Notes: generated by a model from the sequence alone, not told the origin. A stretch of 64,000 nucleotides of DNA from Lepidodermella squamata (GCA_047495785.1 JBLDXI010000004.1:1178001-1242000), one strand, 5' to 3'. Shown: positions 1 to 12,476, counted from the stretch's first letter. Translations and numbers: made by a program.

Positions 1-62
1 ATTCGATGGAATTTTCCAAACATTTTCTTATTTTCTTCTATTTGTGAAATAGTTTTCATTTT

Positions 63-3000
63 ATGATGGCTTGCCATTATTTTACTATGCTGTCAGTTCT
101 CATGATAGCGCTGATGGGCCAGGGAGTGTTAGCAGCGCGATCGCATGTGCGATGCTACTCACAGCTGAACAACCGATTCAAATCCTGCAACGAAGCTTCA
201 CAAGGCTGCGATGCACTCCGCGAGTATCAAGTGAGCTTCATTTTATAATGATATCAGTCCTAAATACTGATTTCCCCAAACAGGATAATCGGGACTTCGC
301 GAACGCGAGTGACTGCAATAAAGGCGTAAGATTTAATTACACATGATCACTGCTGATTCCTTACAACGATTTTTGGGAACAGAGCGTTGTTATGTGCTAC
401 AAATTCGAGGTTCTTACTCCGTGGTGCGTGCCTGGAAACATCGGATGCGACGAGGTGAACGAAATGACGGTATGTTGTTATGAACATTTTTCTGCGAGAT
501 TTTTCGCCTCACCTCCGTTCACGCAAATTTCAGGGCCCTGGAATTTTATGAAGTTCATAGACTCAAATTAAATAAAATCAATCGTTGTCCCATTTTCGGG
601 TTCGATTCGTCGTGAGTTGAGGAGTCCATCCAAGTCCCATAGTCATAGCACTCACACCTGAGAAGCAGTTGAGTCCTTAAGAGTCGGGTCAACCTTAACA
701 AAATGAATCTAACACAAGGAAAAAATCACCCTATTTCGGGCAATAGGTGATGAAAAATCAGCTTGTTAAATCCTCTCAATTAAGGCCTCAATTAGGTGCG
801 AGCATCCTCATTCCCCATTTTTCAAAATTTATCGGAATTCATGCTCAGAAAGTCATTCCATGCTCATGATTTCATTGTGTATTAATTACGAAATTGTTTA
901 GCATAGTGAACTCAGTGATTAATCACATCCATGTTTTTTCTTGGATTGTTATGTGGTGATGGTGTTGCGGTCGAGCGGTCGGTTATTTTTTTAGCTGATT
1001 AATTAGATGGAGATGAATAAAAAATATTCGAAAAAGCTACTACCACAACAAAATTCACCACCTCACCACCACACTATCGACGCAGCAATATAAATGGACT
1101 TCGACCCTGCAAACCCGGCCTACAATATAATATGGCGCTCACTCAAGTCTAACGCATCCCATTTTCACTTGATCAGTGATACTTATTTTAGTTCATTTTG
1201 ACTACATCGTATTGCTATCGATTCAATTTGATTTTCTATTATAAGTGAAAAGTTACACAAGAACCAACAACAATGGGATTTCAGAATTATTTCTAAATTT
1301 TTGGCTCCTTCAGGTGTATACTTTTTGTTCTTGTATTATTGCTCGGAAATTGCGCCCGGGAATAAGAGTAATTTCGAGTTTTGAAATTAAATTACATCGT
1401 TCGAGAAAATAAATTTCAGGCCCGAAATAAATGTCAGATGGCGACAGTACTGACGATCACTAGTAAGATCATTAAGCACTTAAAAAGGTCAGGGACCAAT
1501 TTGTTCGATCAACACACGTAGAATCCCAGGGAAATGTATGACATTTTGGTTACCCAGGCAGTTACTTGTTAGTTCGGATTTCGGATAAATACACCTTTTT
1601 TCTATTGCAATTTCATTATTTTTATTTAAGAAACACGTGTTTATTTTTTCATGATTCTCAGCTTCTTCATTTTATTCATTTTCTTACTTCTGTCTACCTA
1701 AGGATTTACTCGATCTTCGAAGGTTCGCCGTAAGCGATTGCAAGACCTGAATTGGATGAATTTGATATCAAATTGAAGCTAGAGATCTGATCTATCCAAA
1801 TATGCGATCAGATCGACAAAATCATGTGTTTCGCAGAAACTAAGCAGTAAGTAGAATGAACTGCAAATATGTTTTCCTTGTGTAGTTTTTTTATTTTATA
1901 GGTATAAGGCCCCTACCTTCTCCCCAAAAATGAGTAGAACAATCAGGCGAAGGTGATATCTCGAGTAGAAGCGATAGAACCTCGAAAAATTGAGCTTTAG
2001 TAGCATTTAGGGCAATAGCTTACCCGGATGCTGAGTTAGTTATCACAATTATTGCTTTGGTTTTATCATGAAATGATGAAATTAGCGAAGACTAAGAGAC
2101 TAAGTAATGGAATGATTCCTTAGTAGTTATTTGTTGAAAAATAAACATCATTGTAGGTAAAATCAGAATAAACTTTCCGATCAACCAGTCGGCTAAAACG
2201 TTGAATACCTTCAAGAACAAAATGGCACCCAGTATTCTAATGTCACAGCTAGATAGATAAGATCTCTAGCTTCAATTTGATATCAAATTCATCCAATTCG
2301 GGTTTCGTATTCGCATACAGCGAACCTTCGAAGATCGAGTAAATCCTTTGGTAGACAAAAGTAAGGAAATGAATAAAATGAAGAAGCTGAGAATCAAGAA
2401 AAAATAAACACGTGTTTCTGAAATAAAATTAATGAAATTGCAAAAGAAAAAGGGTGTATATGTAAGTCAATTTATGTTAATGTCAGGGGTAAGTTTACAT
2501 AACGTTACATCAACGTTTGAAAAAATAAATGTCATGGTTTTTTTCGGGCAAAACTGTTTATATCAATCTCTTTTTCCAGCTCCTTGAATTTGGGAATTCA
2601 TCATCGAATTACAAGCGATCATTCAGCGAGTGCGAATTGCGAGTAGATCAGTTCGAAGTGAGATTTTTCATATTTCCCTTTTCAAGCGCAACATTCCATC
2701 CTTAGAATCAGCGATTTCGCCGTTGTACTACCAAAAACTCATCGGTTAAACTCAAAACATGCGTACCAGATCCATACTTCTGTCCAAAAGATTGGGTGAG
2801 CTCTCGCATATTCAATTGTGATGGCCATTCAGCAAGGCTGGTTGGTAATCGTTTTCATTTTCTTTTTCGTTTTTCAGAAAACCGAGCCAACTTTCTATGA
2901 GAACCTTAGCTCCTGCATCTCTGATTTACGTAAGTTGACTATAATTCATAAAACCTAAAATTATGGCTATTTCCTGTAAACTGTGAGAATTGTTGAAATT

Positions 3001-5417
3001 TTCATTCACCATTTGTATTTCTTATAATTTCAGGTGTTGTCCCTGTCAGCCAGAAAAAACACATCCGTTGCTTCGATACTAGAACACTTCAGTTCACCGA
3101 CTGTAGGCCGAAAGGATCTGGCTGCTTTGATAACAACGAGACTCTTTATTCTACTGATGTATACATTAACCGCGATAACTGCCTGAAAGGGGTAACATGA
3201 ATGTATCGAAGTGAATTCATTGCTTTACCCTTTACCCGCCCTTTGATACAGAACGCGGTTCAATGCAAAGATGATTCTGGAAGCCAGTCTTGCCACGCAA
3301 TTTGCCCTCAAAACACAACTCAGGTACAACCAATATTTTTTGAATTTGATGAAGATTCCATCGGCGGTTTTTTCTCAATATAGACTAAACTCTACTATTC
3401 GGCGTCGAATTTTCAATCCAACCACGAAGACTGCATCACAGATATCACGGTATTTTTTGCTATTTTGTGCTCATATCGATGCTTTTATGTCCGATGGTTG
3501 AAAATTGGCCCAATTTTAGGTAATTTATAGACGGATGAACAGCTTCGGGAATGTAGATGTTCTTGTTCAGGTTTCAGGTTTTCGGCTCACTAAGGTTTCC
3601 TAATTGTATGCCTTTTTCTTATTTGTTCGAAGTTAATTATCCGAACAAATGATCTGTTCTTGTCATAATAAATAATCACGGCGGCGTAGTTTTCATTAAC
3701 CTTACGCCACGTAGTTTTCTATGCTATTGTAGGTGTCTAACCCAATCTATTATGTTCCACTTGTATTTATAATAAAATCGAGAAAAGCTGGTAATCTTAT
3801 AGGTTATTAGGCTACAATGAAAAATTGATTGATGAACATTGATGAGGAATTTTGATGGCCGGGATTTTCAGAATGTGGCATTAAGTAATTTACCTGTTGA
3901 AAATTCCGGCTGTATTTTGTAAAATCGTTCCATTTGAACGCGCTGTCTAAACCCAGATCGAAGACGATTTATTTCAGATATGTATCAAAGATATTTATTG
4001 TAGCATTATTTTCATCGCAGAAAGGATTTTTTCGATGTGTGGCAAACGTTGATGGTGCAGTTCGATGCGTGTCTAACGTAACGGGTTGCGATGCTGTCAA
4101 GGAGTTGAGAATCCCAATGGATGTCGTTTACCCGAATGTAACCAGCTGCAGGAAAGCCGTTAAGAGGTACTTCAGGATAGGTCCACCACTGAACTGGGAT
4201 CAAGCGACATCACGTTCCGATTTAGTACATGCAATTTTAGCGACAGTGAGGTCGCTTGAAGAGCTCGAGCGACTCCGCAACACTCTCTATGGAGATCATG
4301 GTTCTTGGATTGGCTTGACTCGAGTGAATGGCGTACTGAAGTGGATAGATGGCTCTGATTACACTGGCATGCCGAAATTGGATTACTATGAGGGATACAG
4401 GGATGGGTGCTGTCATATGAATAAAAAAAAAATCGATGAAAACTACGACTTTTCAGTCGGATGTTTCCTCTGTAATGAGGTATTACATACGGCAATTTTC
4501 GAAACATTCAGACCAGAGGAGAAGGTAAGTGTACCTACACTGATGAGTCAACTTTCACTAATAATCGCCCATCTCTAATAGTAGTCCAGGGTTGAGGGGC
4601 CAATTCAAGTAGGAAACATTTCATTTATTTTACAATTACACCTCTTAGTAAACTCCAATTACTATTGACGTCCTCTCGGTATCTCCATTGGCCTCTCGAA
4701 ACGGAGTGAAAGGGGATAAACCAGGGTGCGACTTTCGGGTGGAATTGGGGATTATCCCCCAGCTCGGCCAGACAACAAAGTGAGAATTCATCCCAACTGC
4801 TCCGTCAAATTTGAGGGGGTTTGTAGCGTGTTTAAAGGGAAATTCTTCTTCATTTTCTCTCTCCGCTCACTTTTCAGTTGAATTTTTCCACACTGGAATG
4901 AACACATCAAGAAATGGCAAACCACCCTATTAAGACCATTGTTTGCGAACCCCTTGAGAGAAAAAAATGCTCTGCTTTCCTGAGGGCGGTCTAATTTATA
5001 TTGATCTAGGGTCCGAATGCATTCAGGTTGGTGTCAAACTTCGAAATTCCAAATTTCACACAAGACAGAGCGAGAAAGAAGTGTTTGGTAGGATTTCTCA
5101 CGGACAGCCGATTGGCAACTATTGCTGACGAGGCAGACCGGCAAGGTGTATACACGGCAATGTTAAGATGGAATGTCAGCAGAGCCTACCTCGGCTTGAA
5201 GAAAACCAACGGCCAATGGTTGTGGGGCGATGGAACTCCGTATGTTGGCATTCCACCATGGGCCACAGGCAAGCCGGATGGTGCCAAGTTGGGCTATTGT
5301 GTTGGCCTTGCGACCATCGAATCAGGCTCATTGGTGTTGATGGACGGCTCTTGCGATGAGCCATCTGCCGAGGATGCAGTCTGCGAGTCGAATGTTATTA
5401 ATCCCAATCGGCCATGA
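63..5417 (+). CDS. P1: secreted Cys-rich protein with two C-type-lectin-like domains
   Basis: Eleven phase-consistent exons: 63-230, 284-325, 383-469, 2580-2657, 2706-2795, 2878-2929, 3034-3191, 3252-3323, 3384-3449, 4021-4524 and 5010-5417, giving 574 aa. The first exon encodes a signal peptide ending near VLAA. The Cys-rich part holds repeated RC...C...C modules (RCYSQLNNRFKSC in exon 1, RRCTTKNSS in exon 5, IRCFDTRTLQFTDC in exon 7, RCVANVDGAVRC at the start of exon 10). Exon 10 carries CTLD1 (WIGLTRVNGVLKWIDGS) and exon 11 carries CTLD2 (WLWGDGTPYVGIPPW). The role is unknown; secretion and ligand recognition are inferred from the domains. A poly(A) signal AATAAA lies at 5507. Intron 3 is 2.1 kb and holds a foldback element. 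The start could be codon 1 or 2 (Met-Met); the sequence upstream is cut by the window edge. Confidence 0.82.
1590..2458. mobile_element. Foldback element with ~210-bp inverted arms, in P1 intron 3
   Basis: The arms at about 1590-1797 and 2250-2458 are near-perfect reverse complements. Shared blocks include AAACACGTGTTTA, CTTCGAAGATCGAGTAAATC and TGATATCAAATTCATCCAAT. The outer ends are TACACC and GGTGTA. The ~450-bp centre has no coding potential. The long arms around a non-coding centre suggest a non-autonomous foldback transposon. No target duplication was identified with certainty. Confidence 0.75.
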
Positions 5418-5506
5418 TGAGGCCGGGGGACACCAAGAAATGATTGTCGCTATTGTGTGACAGATGAGAGTTGAGCTTATGTTTGCGCGACTGGTGTACC
5501 TAATCC

Positions 5507-5512
5507 AATAAA
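5507..5512 (+). terminator. Poly(A) signal AATAAA of P1
   Basis: A canonical AATAAA lies 90 bp after the P1 stop codon, followed by an AT-rich, GT-containing stretch. Confidence 0.55.
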
Positions 5513-6029
5513 AAGATGTGAAGAGCTAATTGTTTTGAAATTTCTTTGTTTTGTGTTATAAAAACACCAACATGTTGCTAAACATCAATAATTTTGCCTG
5601 GTAACAAAATTTCTCGAAGAGCGAAGTACCGCGTGGAATGATGAATGTTATCCGCGCATTATTCTCCAAAGTTTCAGGTCATTTTGTCGAATCTGCGCAA
5701 TTGATGGAACTTCGAAGAATTTTAGATGTTATGGGATCCATATCGCCACGGCTGAAAGGACCAAATTTGCATTCGTGCATCATATTCGTGAATTTTTTTC
5801 CTAGGTTTCTTTCCCCTTTCATCATTTCTGTTGGGGTTTTCGCATTATTCACGAGAATAATATTTTTATTCACAATTCTAACTTCAAACTTCTCATACCG
5901 TTTTCGGTTCGAAAGAGAGCCAAGAATGATCACCGCCCACCCTCTTAGGTGTGGTTCTTTTTCCATTTCTATCATAAACTTCAACCCACTCCATAACCGA
6001 ACGCCGTTAGCTTTTTGGCGGCCGATGAA

Positions 6030-6183
6030 CAGTGCGCGAAGTAAGATCCTCGAACTAGGGGGTATTTCCGGGCTCTAATTTTATCACCAAAGGGTCCCCC
6101 TGTGGATTTTCGGGGTTTTTTTCACTATGGCCTACTGAACTGGGGGTACGATACCCCTCTTTCCCCTCGTACTTCGCGCCCTA
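6030..6183. mobile_element. hAT-type MITE (GCGAAGTA family) with 8-bp target duplication
   Basis: A 154-bp element starting CAGTGCGCGAAGTA and ending TACTTCGCGCCCTA. It is flanked by perfect 8-bp repeats CCGATGAA at 6022-6029 and 6184-6191. Eight-base duplications and a CAG start are typical of hAT transposons. Relatives lie at about 33114-33273, 33306-33488, 23898-23985 and 24466-24620. Confidence 0.8.
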
Positions 6184-6481
6184 CCGATGAATTTCCCGTC
6201 AGATTTTCTTGGCAACACTTGCCTGCATTAAAATTGTTAACGCTCCACTGCCCCACCTTGTGGTCTTCATCAGTCAATCTTTGGAAAACAAAGCTCCTTT
6301 ATTCCAACTGTTGAAATGCAGTTTGTAGCATCACTCGCGATATCAATACTTAACTAATGTTTTATTCTCAGCATGAACTCTTAATCAAAACGCAAAACGT
6401 TATCACTGCAGTGTGAGTTATTTCTTCCTCATCTTACTATAAAGGCAAATATTCAGTAAGATCTCGTTCTGAGCAGCATTT

Positions 6482-8375
6482 TCATTTTTGACATAGATAG
6501 CCCTCTGCAGAGGACGCGTCGCAAGAGCCATCCTTCAGTTCAAGCGAACCAGACTCAATCGTCGCTAGACCAACGCAATAGCCCAGCTGTTCACCATTCG
6601 GCATGCCTGCAGCCCAAGGCGGAATCCCAGCGTAAACGCTCCCATCACCCCACAGCCACGTGCCATTCACCTTTGAAAGGTCGATGTACACCCAAGACTG
6701 ATGCGATTTTGCAATAGCAGCGTATGCAGCTTGAGCTTCAACCTGACTTTTGATTGTGGCCAATCGAGCGGCTGGAGACCATCTCAAACAGGCGGTTTTC
6801 GCGTTGCTTTGCAAAATAGGACCTTCTCTAGATTGCACATCGAATCCTCGGAAAATCTTGACGCGAATTTCAAAACAAAGAAGATGACTTCTACCGGAAT
6901 TTCAAGGAACTTACAGGGGTTGTAATGTCTGTAAGGCAGTAGCCATGATTTTGTTGAAATATCGACCCGTTTGAATACATTTTTGCCTGCAATAGGATAA
7001 CGAAAAATGAAGAATTTAGCGGACAAATACAATTTACCTGCGTGAATGATTTCGGGCAAATCGAATAGCAAGATTTGTTTCCAGCCGCGTCAAGGCATTG
7101 AACAGCATTCTTCTCAGGACAACATTTTTCAATAAAGCTGACATGAAGTTCCACAAATGATTTACCCCAATCAAACATTTTTCGCGATTCATGTAGACGC
7201 TGGGTGAGTAAAGCTGGGTCTCGGTGTTGGCAAAGCAGCCGATGCTTTGAGGTCGACAGCTGTTGAAAATCCCATTCGAGGAATTGAAACAACGGACGTG
7301 CTGGGTCTCGCTTGTCGGCACAGTCACTGCGAGTAGCAAATTTCGATCATTAGATTTATAGAAGGCTTAAAAACACCCACATTCTCCGTTGGTACACAAT
7401 GTAAGATTCATGTAGACAGTCGATTCAGTTGTCTGGAAATATCATGTATCAGTCATCGGAAATCATGGAAGACAAAAGAAGGCCATCAGTTGGTCATTTG
7501 TTACCCAATTGTTCGGACAAGTGAAATTGTTGGGGACGCATGTCTGGATATCGCCGTTTAACGTACAGCGCCTGAATTGCAGGGTCTAAGAGGGAGAGTT
7601 TAAATATCAAGAAATTTGAATAAATGGCCTTACGCTGAATCCAGCCTTTTTCGCCTCGCAAGCGTTGAAGTTGTATTTGAAGCTCAAAGTTGGCGTTGAA
7701 TTTGCGAACAAGAAAAGCTGATAAACAAATGAAATTAGTCTCATGGTGATCTTTGCTCGCTTAGGCAGAAGAAAATTAGGTACTTACATTCATTTCATCA
7801 TGAGGATTACAGCCAACGTTATTTGGCACGCAGGCCGGAGTCAATGATTCGTATTTGTAGCACATACGAGAATTCTGTTCATAAAGAAATAATAACGCAG
7901 CAAAAGTTTCACGGAGGTTAATTCAAATGCAAACACATCCGAAAATCTCACGAAAACCTCTTGGGAACGCGCCAGGTTTCGTTCATCTTTTGTTTTAAAA
8001 TTGAGAAAAAACATCGGGAATGCAAGCTATCGCGTTTTTTCATTTTTGTTTTTAAGATACAATCTTTTGCGCTTGAGAAATTGTGGAATTAACAACAGAA
8101 ATTCACTTACACCACGATTGCAGCTGCCTTCCCTGGGAAAAACGGGCCCAAGCTGGAGAAGAATTGTTATAAAATTGCCGTAGTCAAATTATTGCTGAAA
8201 TAACTTGAAATTGGGAAAGCGGATCACAAGCTTTAGCTGCTTTGACGCAGGACATGAATTTTGCATTCAACTGCGAGAAGCATCGCACCCAGTTCAGCGA
8301 CTTCTCTTTACTGGAAACTGGGCTGACTAGGGCCACAATGGCCACATACAGTAAAGCAAAGTTGACGGATTTCAT
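6482..8375 (-). CDS. P2: secreted Cys-rich protein with only the second-type CTLD
   Basis: Ten exons on the minus strand: 8375-8205, 8152-8111, 7874-7788, 7717-7634, 7585-7505, 7432-7381, 7326-7166, 7109-7038, 6986-6915 and 6856-6482, giving 398 aa in continuous phase. The signal peptide ends near PVSS. Exon 1 has RCFSQLNAKFMSC, exon 5 RRCTLNGDIQTC and exon 7 VRCFNSSNGIFNSC. Exon 9 joins directly, in phase 0, to a CTLD2-type exon (WLWGDGSVYAGIPPW, then IESGSLELKDGSC). The CTLD1 exon found in the neighbours P1, P3 and P4 is absent, with no remnant in the 58-bp intron. It is divergently arranged with P3 across an 836-bp spacer. The product is probably an extracellular binding protein; the ligand is unknown. 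Confidence 0.8.
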
Positions 8376-8613
8376 CAGTATCCGAAACTAGTATTGCATA
8401 GAGCGAAGTAGGACCACAACGAGCAAAGGCACGATGGCTCTCCTGATTTCTAGTTGGAAAATAAAATAGCCCTGATCGTTAAACGTAAAAAAAGTTGGAT
8501 TATAAATTCTAGAAAATCACATATTGAATGAAACGGTCGAAAATTGTCATAAATCCAGGCTATTACTGTTTTGCACAAAAAAATTGTCGCGTCCTAATTG
8601 CTATTTCTACTCA

Positions 8614-8623
8614 TGACCTGATT
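8614..8623 (+). promoter_or_regulatory. Shared upstream motif TGACCTGATT (P2)
   Basis: It lies 239 bp upstream of the P2 start codon. The same decamer, or a one-base variant, recurs upstream of P3, P4, P5 and P6. Confidence 0.4.
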
Positions 8624-8910
8624 TAGTTGGAGAATTGTCATTTGTGGTTTTGCATTTATCATTTATCAGACTTTCGTGATTAAGGTCCATGTTCTTATTT
8701 TCTCTTGGCACCGAAATTATTGCCCAAGGCTCCGTTTTTGAATTGATGAATCGACTGAGATTTATTTCTAGGGGCCTGATGCTGCATTACTTAGGATTTT
8801 TGATCTATAATTTATCAAGTGATTCCGAATATTCAAACGCATTATCCACCTTTGTTCGGAAGGAATTCTCTCGTCCTAATTCTTTTATTTTCTCGAACAC
8901 CGTCAAATGC

Positions 8911-8936
8911 TGAACTGATTTGCGCCAATAATTGTC
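8911..8936 (+). promoter_or_regulatory. Shared upstream motif TGAACTGATT plus GCGCCAATAATTGTC (P3)
   Basis: It lies 300 bp upstream of the P3 ATG. It matches the P4 upstream block at 12201-12226 with two differences over 26 bases. A second shared word, ATTGTCCAAGGCATTG, follows near 9023. Confidence 0.45.
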
Positions 8937-9211
8937 TCACAACTTTTTTTCTCGGATTATTCTGTACTTTTGGCCTTGTGACAATCAGGTCAATATTTTT
9001 ATTTTCACTCGAAAACTCATGCATTGTCCAAGGCATTGTTTCCATTGTGTTTTGATTGCACGCGATTGGTCGCCGCGCTTTTTCACTAATTGGCCAAGTT
9101 TGCTTCAATCAACACACGGCGAAGTTGTGGCCATCCTCAATAGATCATTCATTAAATTTTTAAGCTGATACAAATTCATTTTTATTTTGGAAAGTTTAAA
9201 ATTTACTTCTA

Positions 9212-11745
9212 ATGTTTATCAAGTGTGTCTATCTGCTGTTGGCGATCGCTTTGATCGGCCCAGCCTGTGCTAAGAAGAAGGCGGTTAACTGGGTTCGGTG
9301 CTTTTCTCAGTTGAATGAACAATTCACCAATTGCATCGAAGCTGCCAAAGCCTGTGATCAACTTCTCGATTTTCAGGTTAGTTTCATCTCAAAAAATCAG
9401 TTTTTTTACCGCATTGGTTGTACTTCACAGTTGGGTTCAACTTTCTTCCGAGTTGGCAGCTGCTATCGCGGCGTAAGACAATTTTCTAGTTCATTTATAA
9501 TATAATTTTTCAATGTTATCTTTTAACAGAATGCCCGAATGTGTTACAAATACGAAGCGCTGACACCGTCGTGCGTACCTGGGAATATTAGCTGTAACTC
9601 GCTGGATGAGATGGATGTTAGTGATTGATGAATATCGTCGGCCCTGGTTGACCGCGTTATTCCATTTACGCTTGTAATTTCAGCTCTTCTGGTTCGGAGA
9701 TCAATCGGCGACCTTGACTTTCAAATTCAACTTCAACGCTTGCGTGGCCAAAAAAGCTGCCTTCAACGTAACTGATCTCTAAAAAAGATTCGACACATAT
9801 CAAATTGAACCTTTTTATTCCAGAATCTACCATTCAGGCGCTGCACTTCCAACAACGTCACAAAAACGTGTGTTCCCAATCCTATCAATTGCCCCAACAA
9901 CTGGGTTAGTTTTGTTTTATTTTTCTAATTTTGTAAAACAATTTTAATTTTATTGCTGCTTTTAACAGGTGACTGAACCCACGGTATACCCGAACATGGC
10001 TTTGTGCACCAACGGAGAAGGTAAGCCTTAATTACGTCAAAATCCAGCCACCTCACTTAGCTGCTGGCAAGCCCTAAACTAAATAAATAATCTGTAATTG
10101 AACATCGGCGTAAATTCAGCATTTATTTCTTTCTTCTAGTAACTGTCCCGATCACTGAGACTCCGCACATCCGCTGTTTCGATGCTACGACTGACCAATT
10201 CAACGATTGCCGGCCCCAGAGCAGCGGCTGTTTCAGCAACAACGAGACCCAGAAATACTCGACAAGCGTTTACAACAACCGAGACAACTGTCTCCTTGGG
10301 GTGAGACACTTTTGTTGTTTCTATTTCTTAATGAAAATAGTATTGAACCACTGACAGAAAGCTATTCGGTGCTTGGATTCTGCTGGAAACAAGTCTTGCT
10401 ACGCGATTTGCCCGCGATCTTTCACTCAGGTTAGTTTTCCGAATATCTGTTTTGTCCTAATCACGAATGTTTCAACTCTTTATAGGACACGCTGTATTCA
10501 AACAGTCAAAGTTTCCAAGCCAACCATGACGATTGTCGAGCTGCTTTGGCACCGCCAGTGAGTTCAGTAAAAAATCATCACCGTACTCTACTATATTATT
10601 CAATTGCAGCAGGTTACACCCGGCTATGTTCGCTGTGTTAACAAAAACGCCAGCTCAGTTCGATGCGTGACCAGCACTACAGGTTGCGATGCCGCCACGG
10701 AAGATCGCATCCCGAATTATCGTCGTTTCGACGATCAAGACAAGTGCGCGAAAGCCGTGAAGAGATTTGTCACCCAGCCGACGGGTGCAAACCGCGATGA
10801 AAGCCAAGCGGCTTGCCAATCTATCAACGGCTCGCTGGCTATACTCAAATACGGCTCGTTGCTGAGCGATGACACTAGGCGAGAGCTGGATCTAGCCTTG
10901 AAAACACTGGTTGAAGGCGCGCTGACAGCAAACACCACGATATCTGCTTGGCTGGGTCTCAGCCAGGAGAATGGCGTTTTCGCATGGATAGATGGCTCGA
11001 ACTTCACCTACGACGAGGAGCTGTGGGAGACGCAACCGCAAGATGGCTGTGTTGCCTTCATTCCTACGGCGGATGAGGACGCTTCGCAACAATACGTCTA
11101 TAATTCATTCGCTTGCAGTACCATCATGCCTTATGCCTTATGCGAGAGATACGCGAATGAACCGCCCGTGCGTTTTCTTCTTTGTTCCACGAGTTATTTC
11201 ATACAGTGGGTAGCATAGTTTCCCCTAGATAGGCAATAATAAGAAATATATTTAAATCTTTCATTCTTTTCGATAGAAATCTTTCCACGCTCAGCCTGGT
11301 TTTAGTCCAGACACCCAAACAATCGACACCGCAAGATCAGATTGTAATCAGCTAGCCCCGTTATCGCGATTGGCCATAATAGCGAACTCCACTGAAGCCC
11401 AGGCGGTTCACACGGAGATGTTGGAAAGCGAGGTACTGATAAACGGCGTAAATACAAAGTTTGAACTGTTTACTTTTTTTAAAGTTTGGACCGCTGACCG
11501 AGAGCTACATCGATCTATCGGAGACGAACGGCCAGTGGGTGTGGGGTGATGGCTCGGCCTATGCTGGCGTACCGCCCTGGGCGGCGGGTTCGCCTGACAC
11601 GCAGCTGAATTGCCGAATCGCTATCGCAACCATCGAATCCGGCGCCTTGGTACTGAGGGACAGGCCGTGTGATCAGTTTTATGATGTCAAACTCATGTGT
11701 CAGAGTTACGACTTTTGGCCACCCGTTGATTACGAATGGATTTAG
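9212..11745 (+). CDS. P3: secreted Cys-rich protein with two CTLDs
   Basis: Twelve phase-consistent exons: 9212-9376, 9431-9472, 9530-9616, 9684-9767, 9824-9904, 9969-10020, 10140-10300, 10358-10429, 10486-10557, 10610-11167, 11277-11432 and 11485-11745, giving 596 aa. The signal peptide (LLLAIALIGPACA) is followed by RCFSQLNEQFTNC. Further modules are RRCTSNNVTKTC, IRCFDATTDQFNDC and VRCVNKNASSVRC. CTLD1 (exon 10) has WLGLSQENGVFAWIDGS and QPQDGC. CTLD2 (exons 11-12) has WVWGDGSAYAGVPPW, an SPD tripeptide at the EPN/QPD position, and LRD in place of WND, so classical calcium-dependent sugar binding is doubtful. It is a tandem neighbour and closest relative of P4. Exons 7-8 and the intron between them share a 241-bp identical run with P4. 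AATAAA lies at 11829. Confidence 0.85.
10178..10418 (+). repeat. 241-bp tract identical to P4 (copy 1)
   Basis: Identical base for base to 13768-14008. It covers most of exon 7, the whole 57-bp intron and most of exon 8, while flanking exons and introns are clearly diverged. Identity of the intron points to recent gene conversion or unequal crossing-over. Confidence 0.85.
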
Positions 11746-11828
11746 AGACAACTGAAAAAATGCAGTACATGTGAGATGGTGAGAGATGATAAAAAGTTGT
11801 ACTGTTGGTTCCTTGGCTGAATTTAAAG

Positions 11829-11834
11829 AATAAA
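11829..11834 (+). terminator. Poly(A) signal AATAAA of P3
   Basis: It lies 84 bp downstream of the P3 stop codon, at a distance similar to the P1 and P4 signals. Confidence 0.5.
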
Positions 11835-12200
11835 AATGGAAAAGCGAATCACAGTTTTGATGCTTTGAATTATCCAGATTTCAGGTTCTTACAAACATAT
11901 TCAATGTGCAGATCAATAAATCACCGAAAGAGTCTTAAAATGGCTCTCGAGCGAAAACTGATAGTGACAAGTCAAAAATCTATTGTTTTTGCCTCTTCAT
12001 TCAAGTCGAAAAGTCGCTGTTTACTTGTCACCCATCCGTTGTGACCTTGAAACGGATATAAACAAGCCTAAATCCGAGTTTTTCAACGTCGCTACGGAAA
12101 TATCAAAGTCATATGAGAATTCCGCATGATTTTTAATCGCAAATTACGCTCGGCCAATTGAAAGGCATTTTCCCGTTCGAATCCTCTGTGATCTGAATTG

Positions 12201-12226
12201 TGACCTGATTAGCGCCAATAATTGTC
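12201..12226 (+). promoter_or_regulatory. Shared upstream motif TGACCTGATT plus GCGCCAATAATTGTC (P4)
   Basis: It lies 276 bp upstream of the P4 ATG. It is shared with the P3 upstream region, and a second shared word, ATTGTCCAAAGCATTG, lies near 12323. Confidence 0.45.
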
Positions 12227-12476
12227 GCTCGTCTTTTTCACTTGTATTTTTTGTATTTTTGGACATAAAATAATAAATCAAGGTCAGGTCGAGTGTTATT
12301 ATTGTCACTCGACGCCAAATTTATTGTCCAAAGCATTGCGCTCATTATCTCTGAAAGCGGCGTGCCTCCCAGCTGTGTTTCAGAGACCAATAATTGATTG
12401 ATTCAAAACAGTCCTCGTACATTCCAATTTCCATTCAGAAAATAATTCTAGTTTGGTCGGATTTTCAGTTTTTCTG

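Larger units (their letters stand above)
5418..6481. other. Spacer between convergent genes P1 and P2
   Basis: Apart from the P1 poly(A) signal and the MITE at 6030-6183, I see no supported gene. The 146-codon ORF at 5638-6078 has AT-rich, non-family composition and overlaps an ORF on the other strand. A TTTATT at about 6361 could serve as the minus-strand poly(A) signal of P2. Confidence 0.5.
8376..9211. promoter_or_regulatory. Divergent promoter region between P2 and P3
   Basis: This AT-rich spacer contains two copies of a shared motif pair: GTCCTAATT then TGACCTGATT at 8591-8623 (nearer P2), and TCGTCCTAAT then TGAACTGATT at 8871-8920 (nearer P3). The second is followed by TGCGCCAATAATTGTC, which also occurs upstream of P4. 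The ORFs here (8689-9168) are short and overlap each other on both strands, so I do not call them genes. Confidence 0.45.
11746..12476. other. Spacer between P3 and P4 with the P4 promoter
   Basis: It contains the P3 poly(A) signal and the P4 upstream motif block. The 79-codon ORF at 11805-12044 has no family resemblance and is probably noise. Confidence 0.5.

Noticed and set aside
531-575. Possible P1 exon after TTTCAG at about 531
   Set aside because: Reads only a dozen residues to a stop and does not resemble family exon 4; the matching exon 4 is at 2580-2657.
5638-6078. 146-codon plus-strand ORF
   Set aside because: Overlapped by an opposite-strand ORF, AT-biased composition, no domain, and its end lies inside a MITE.
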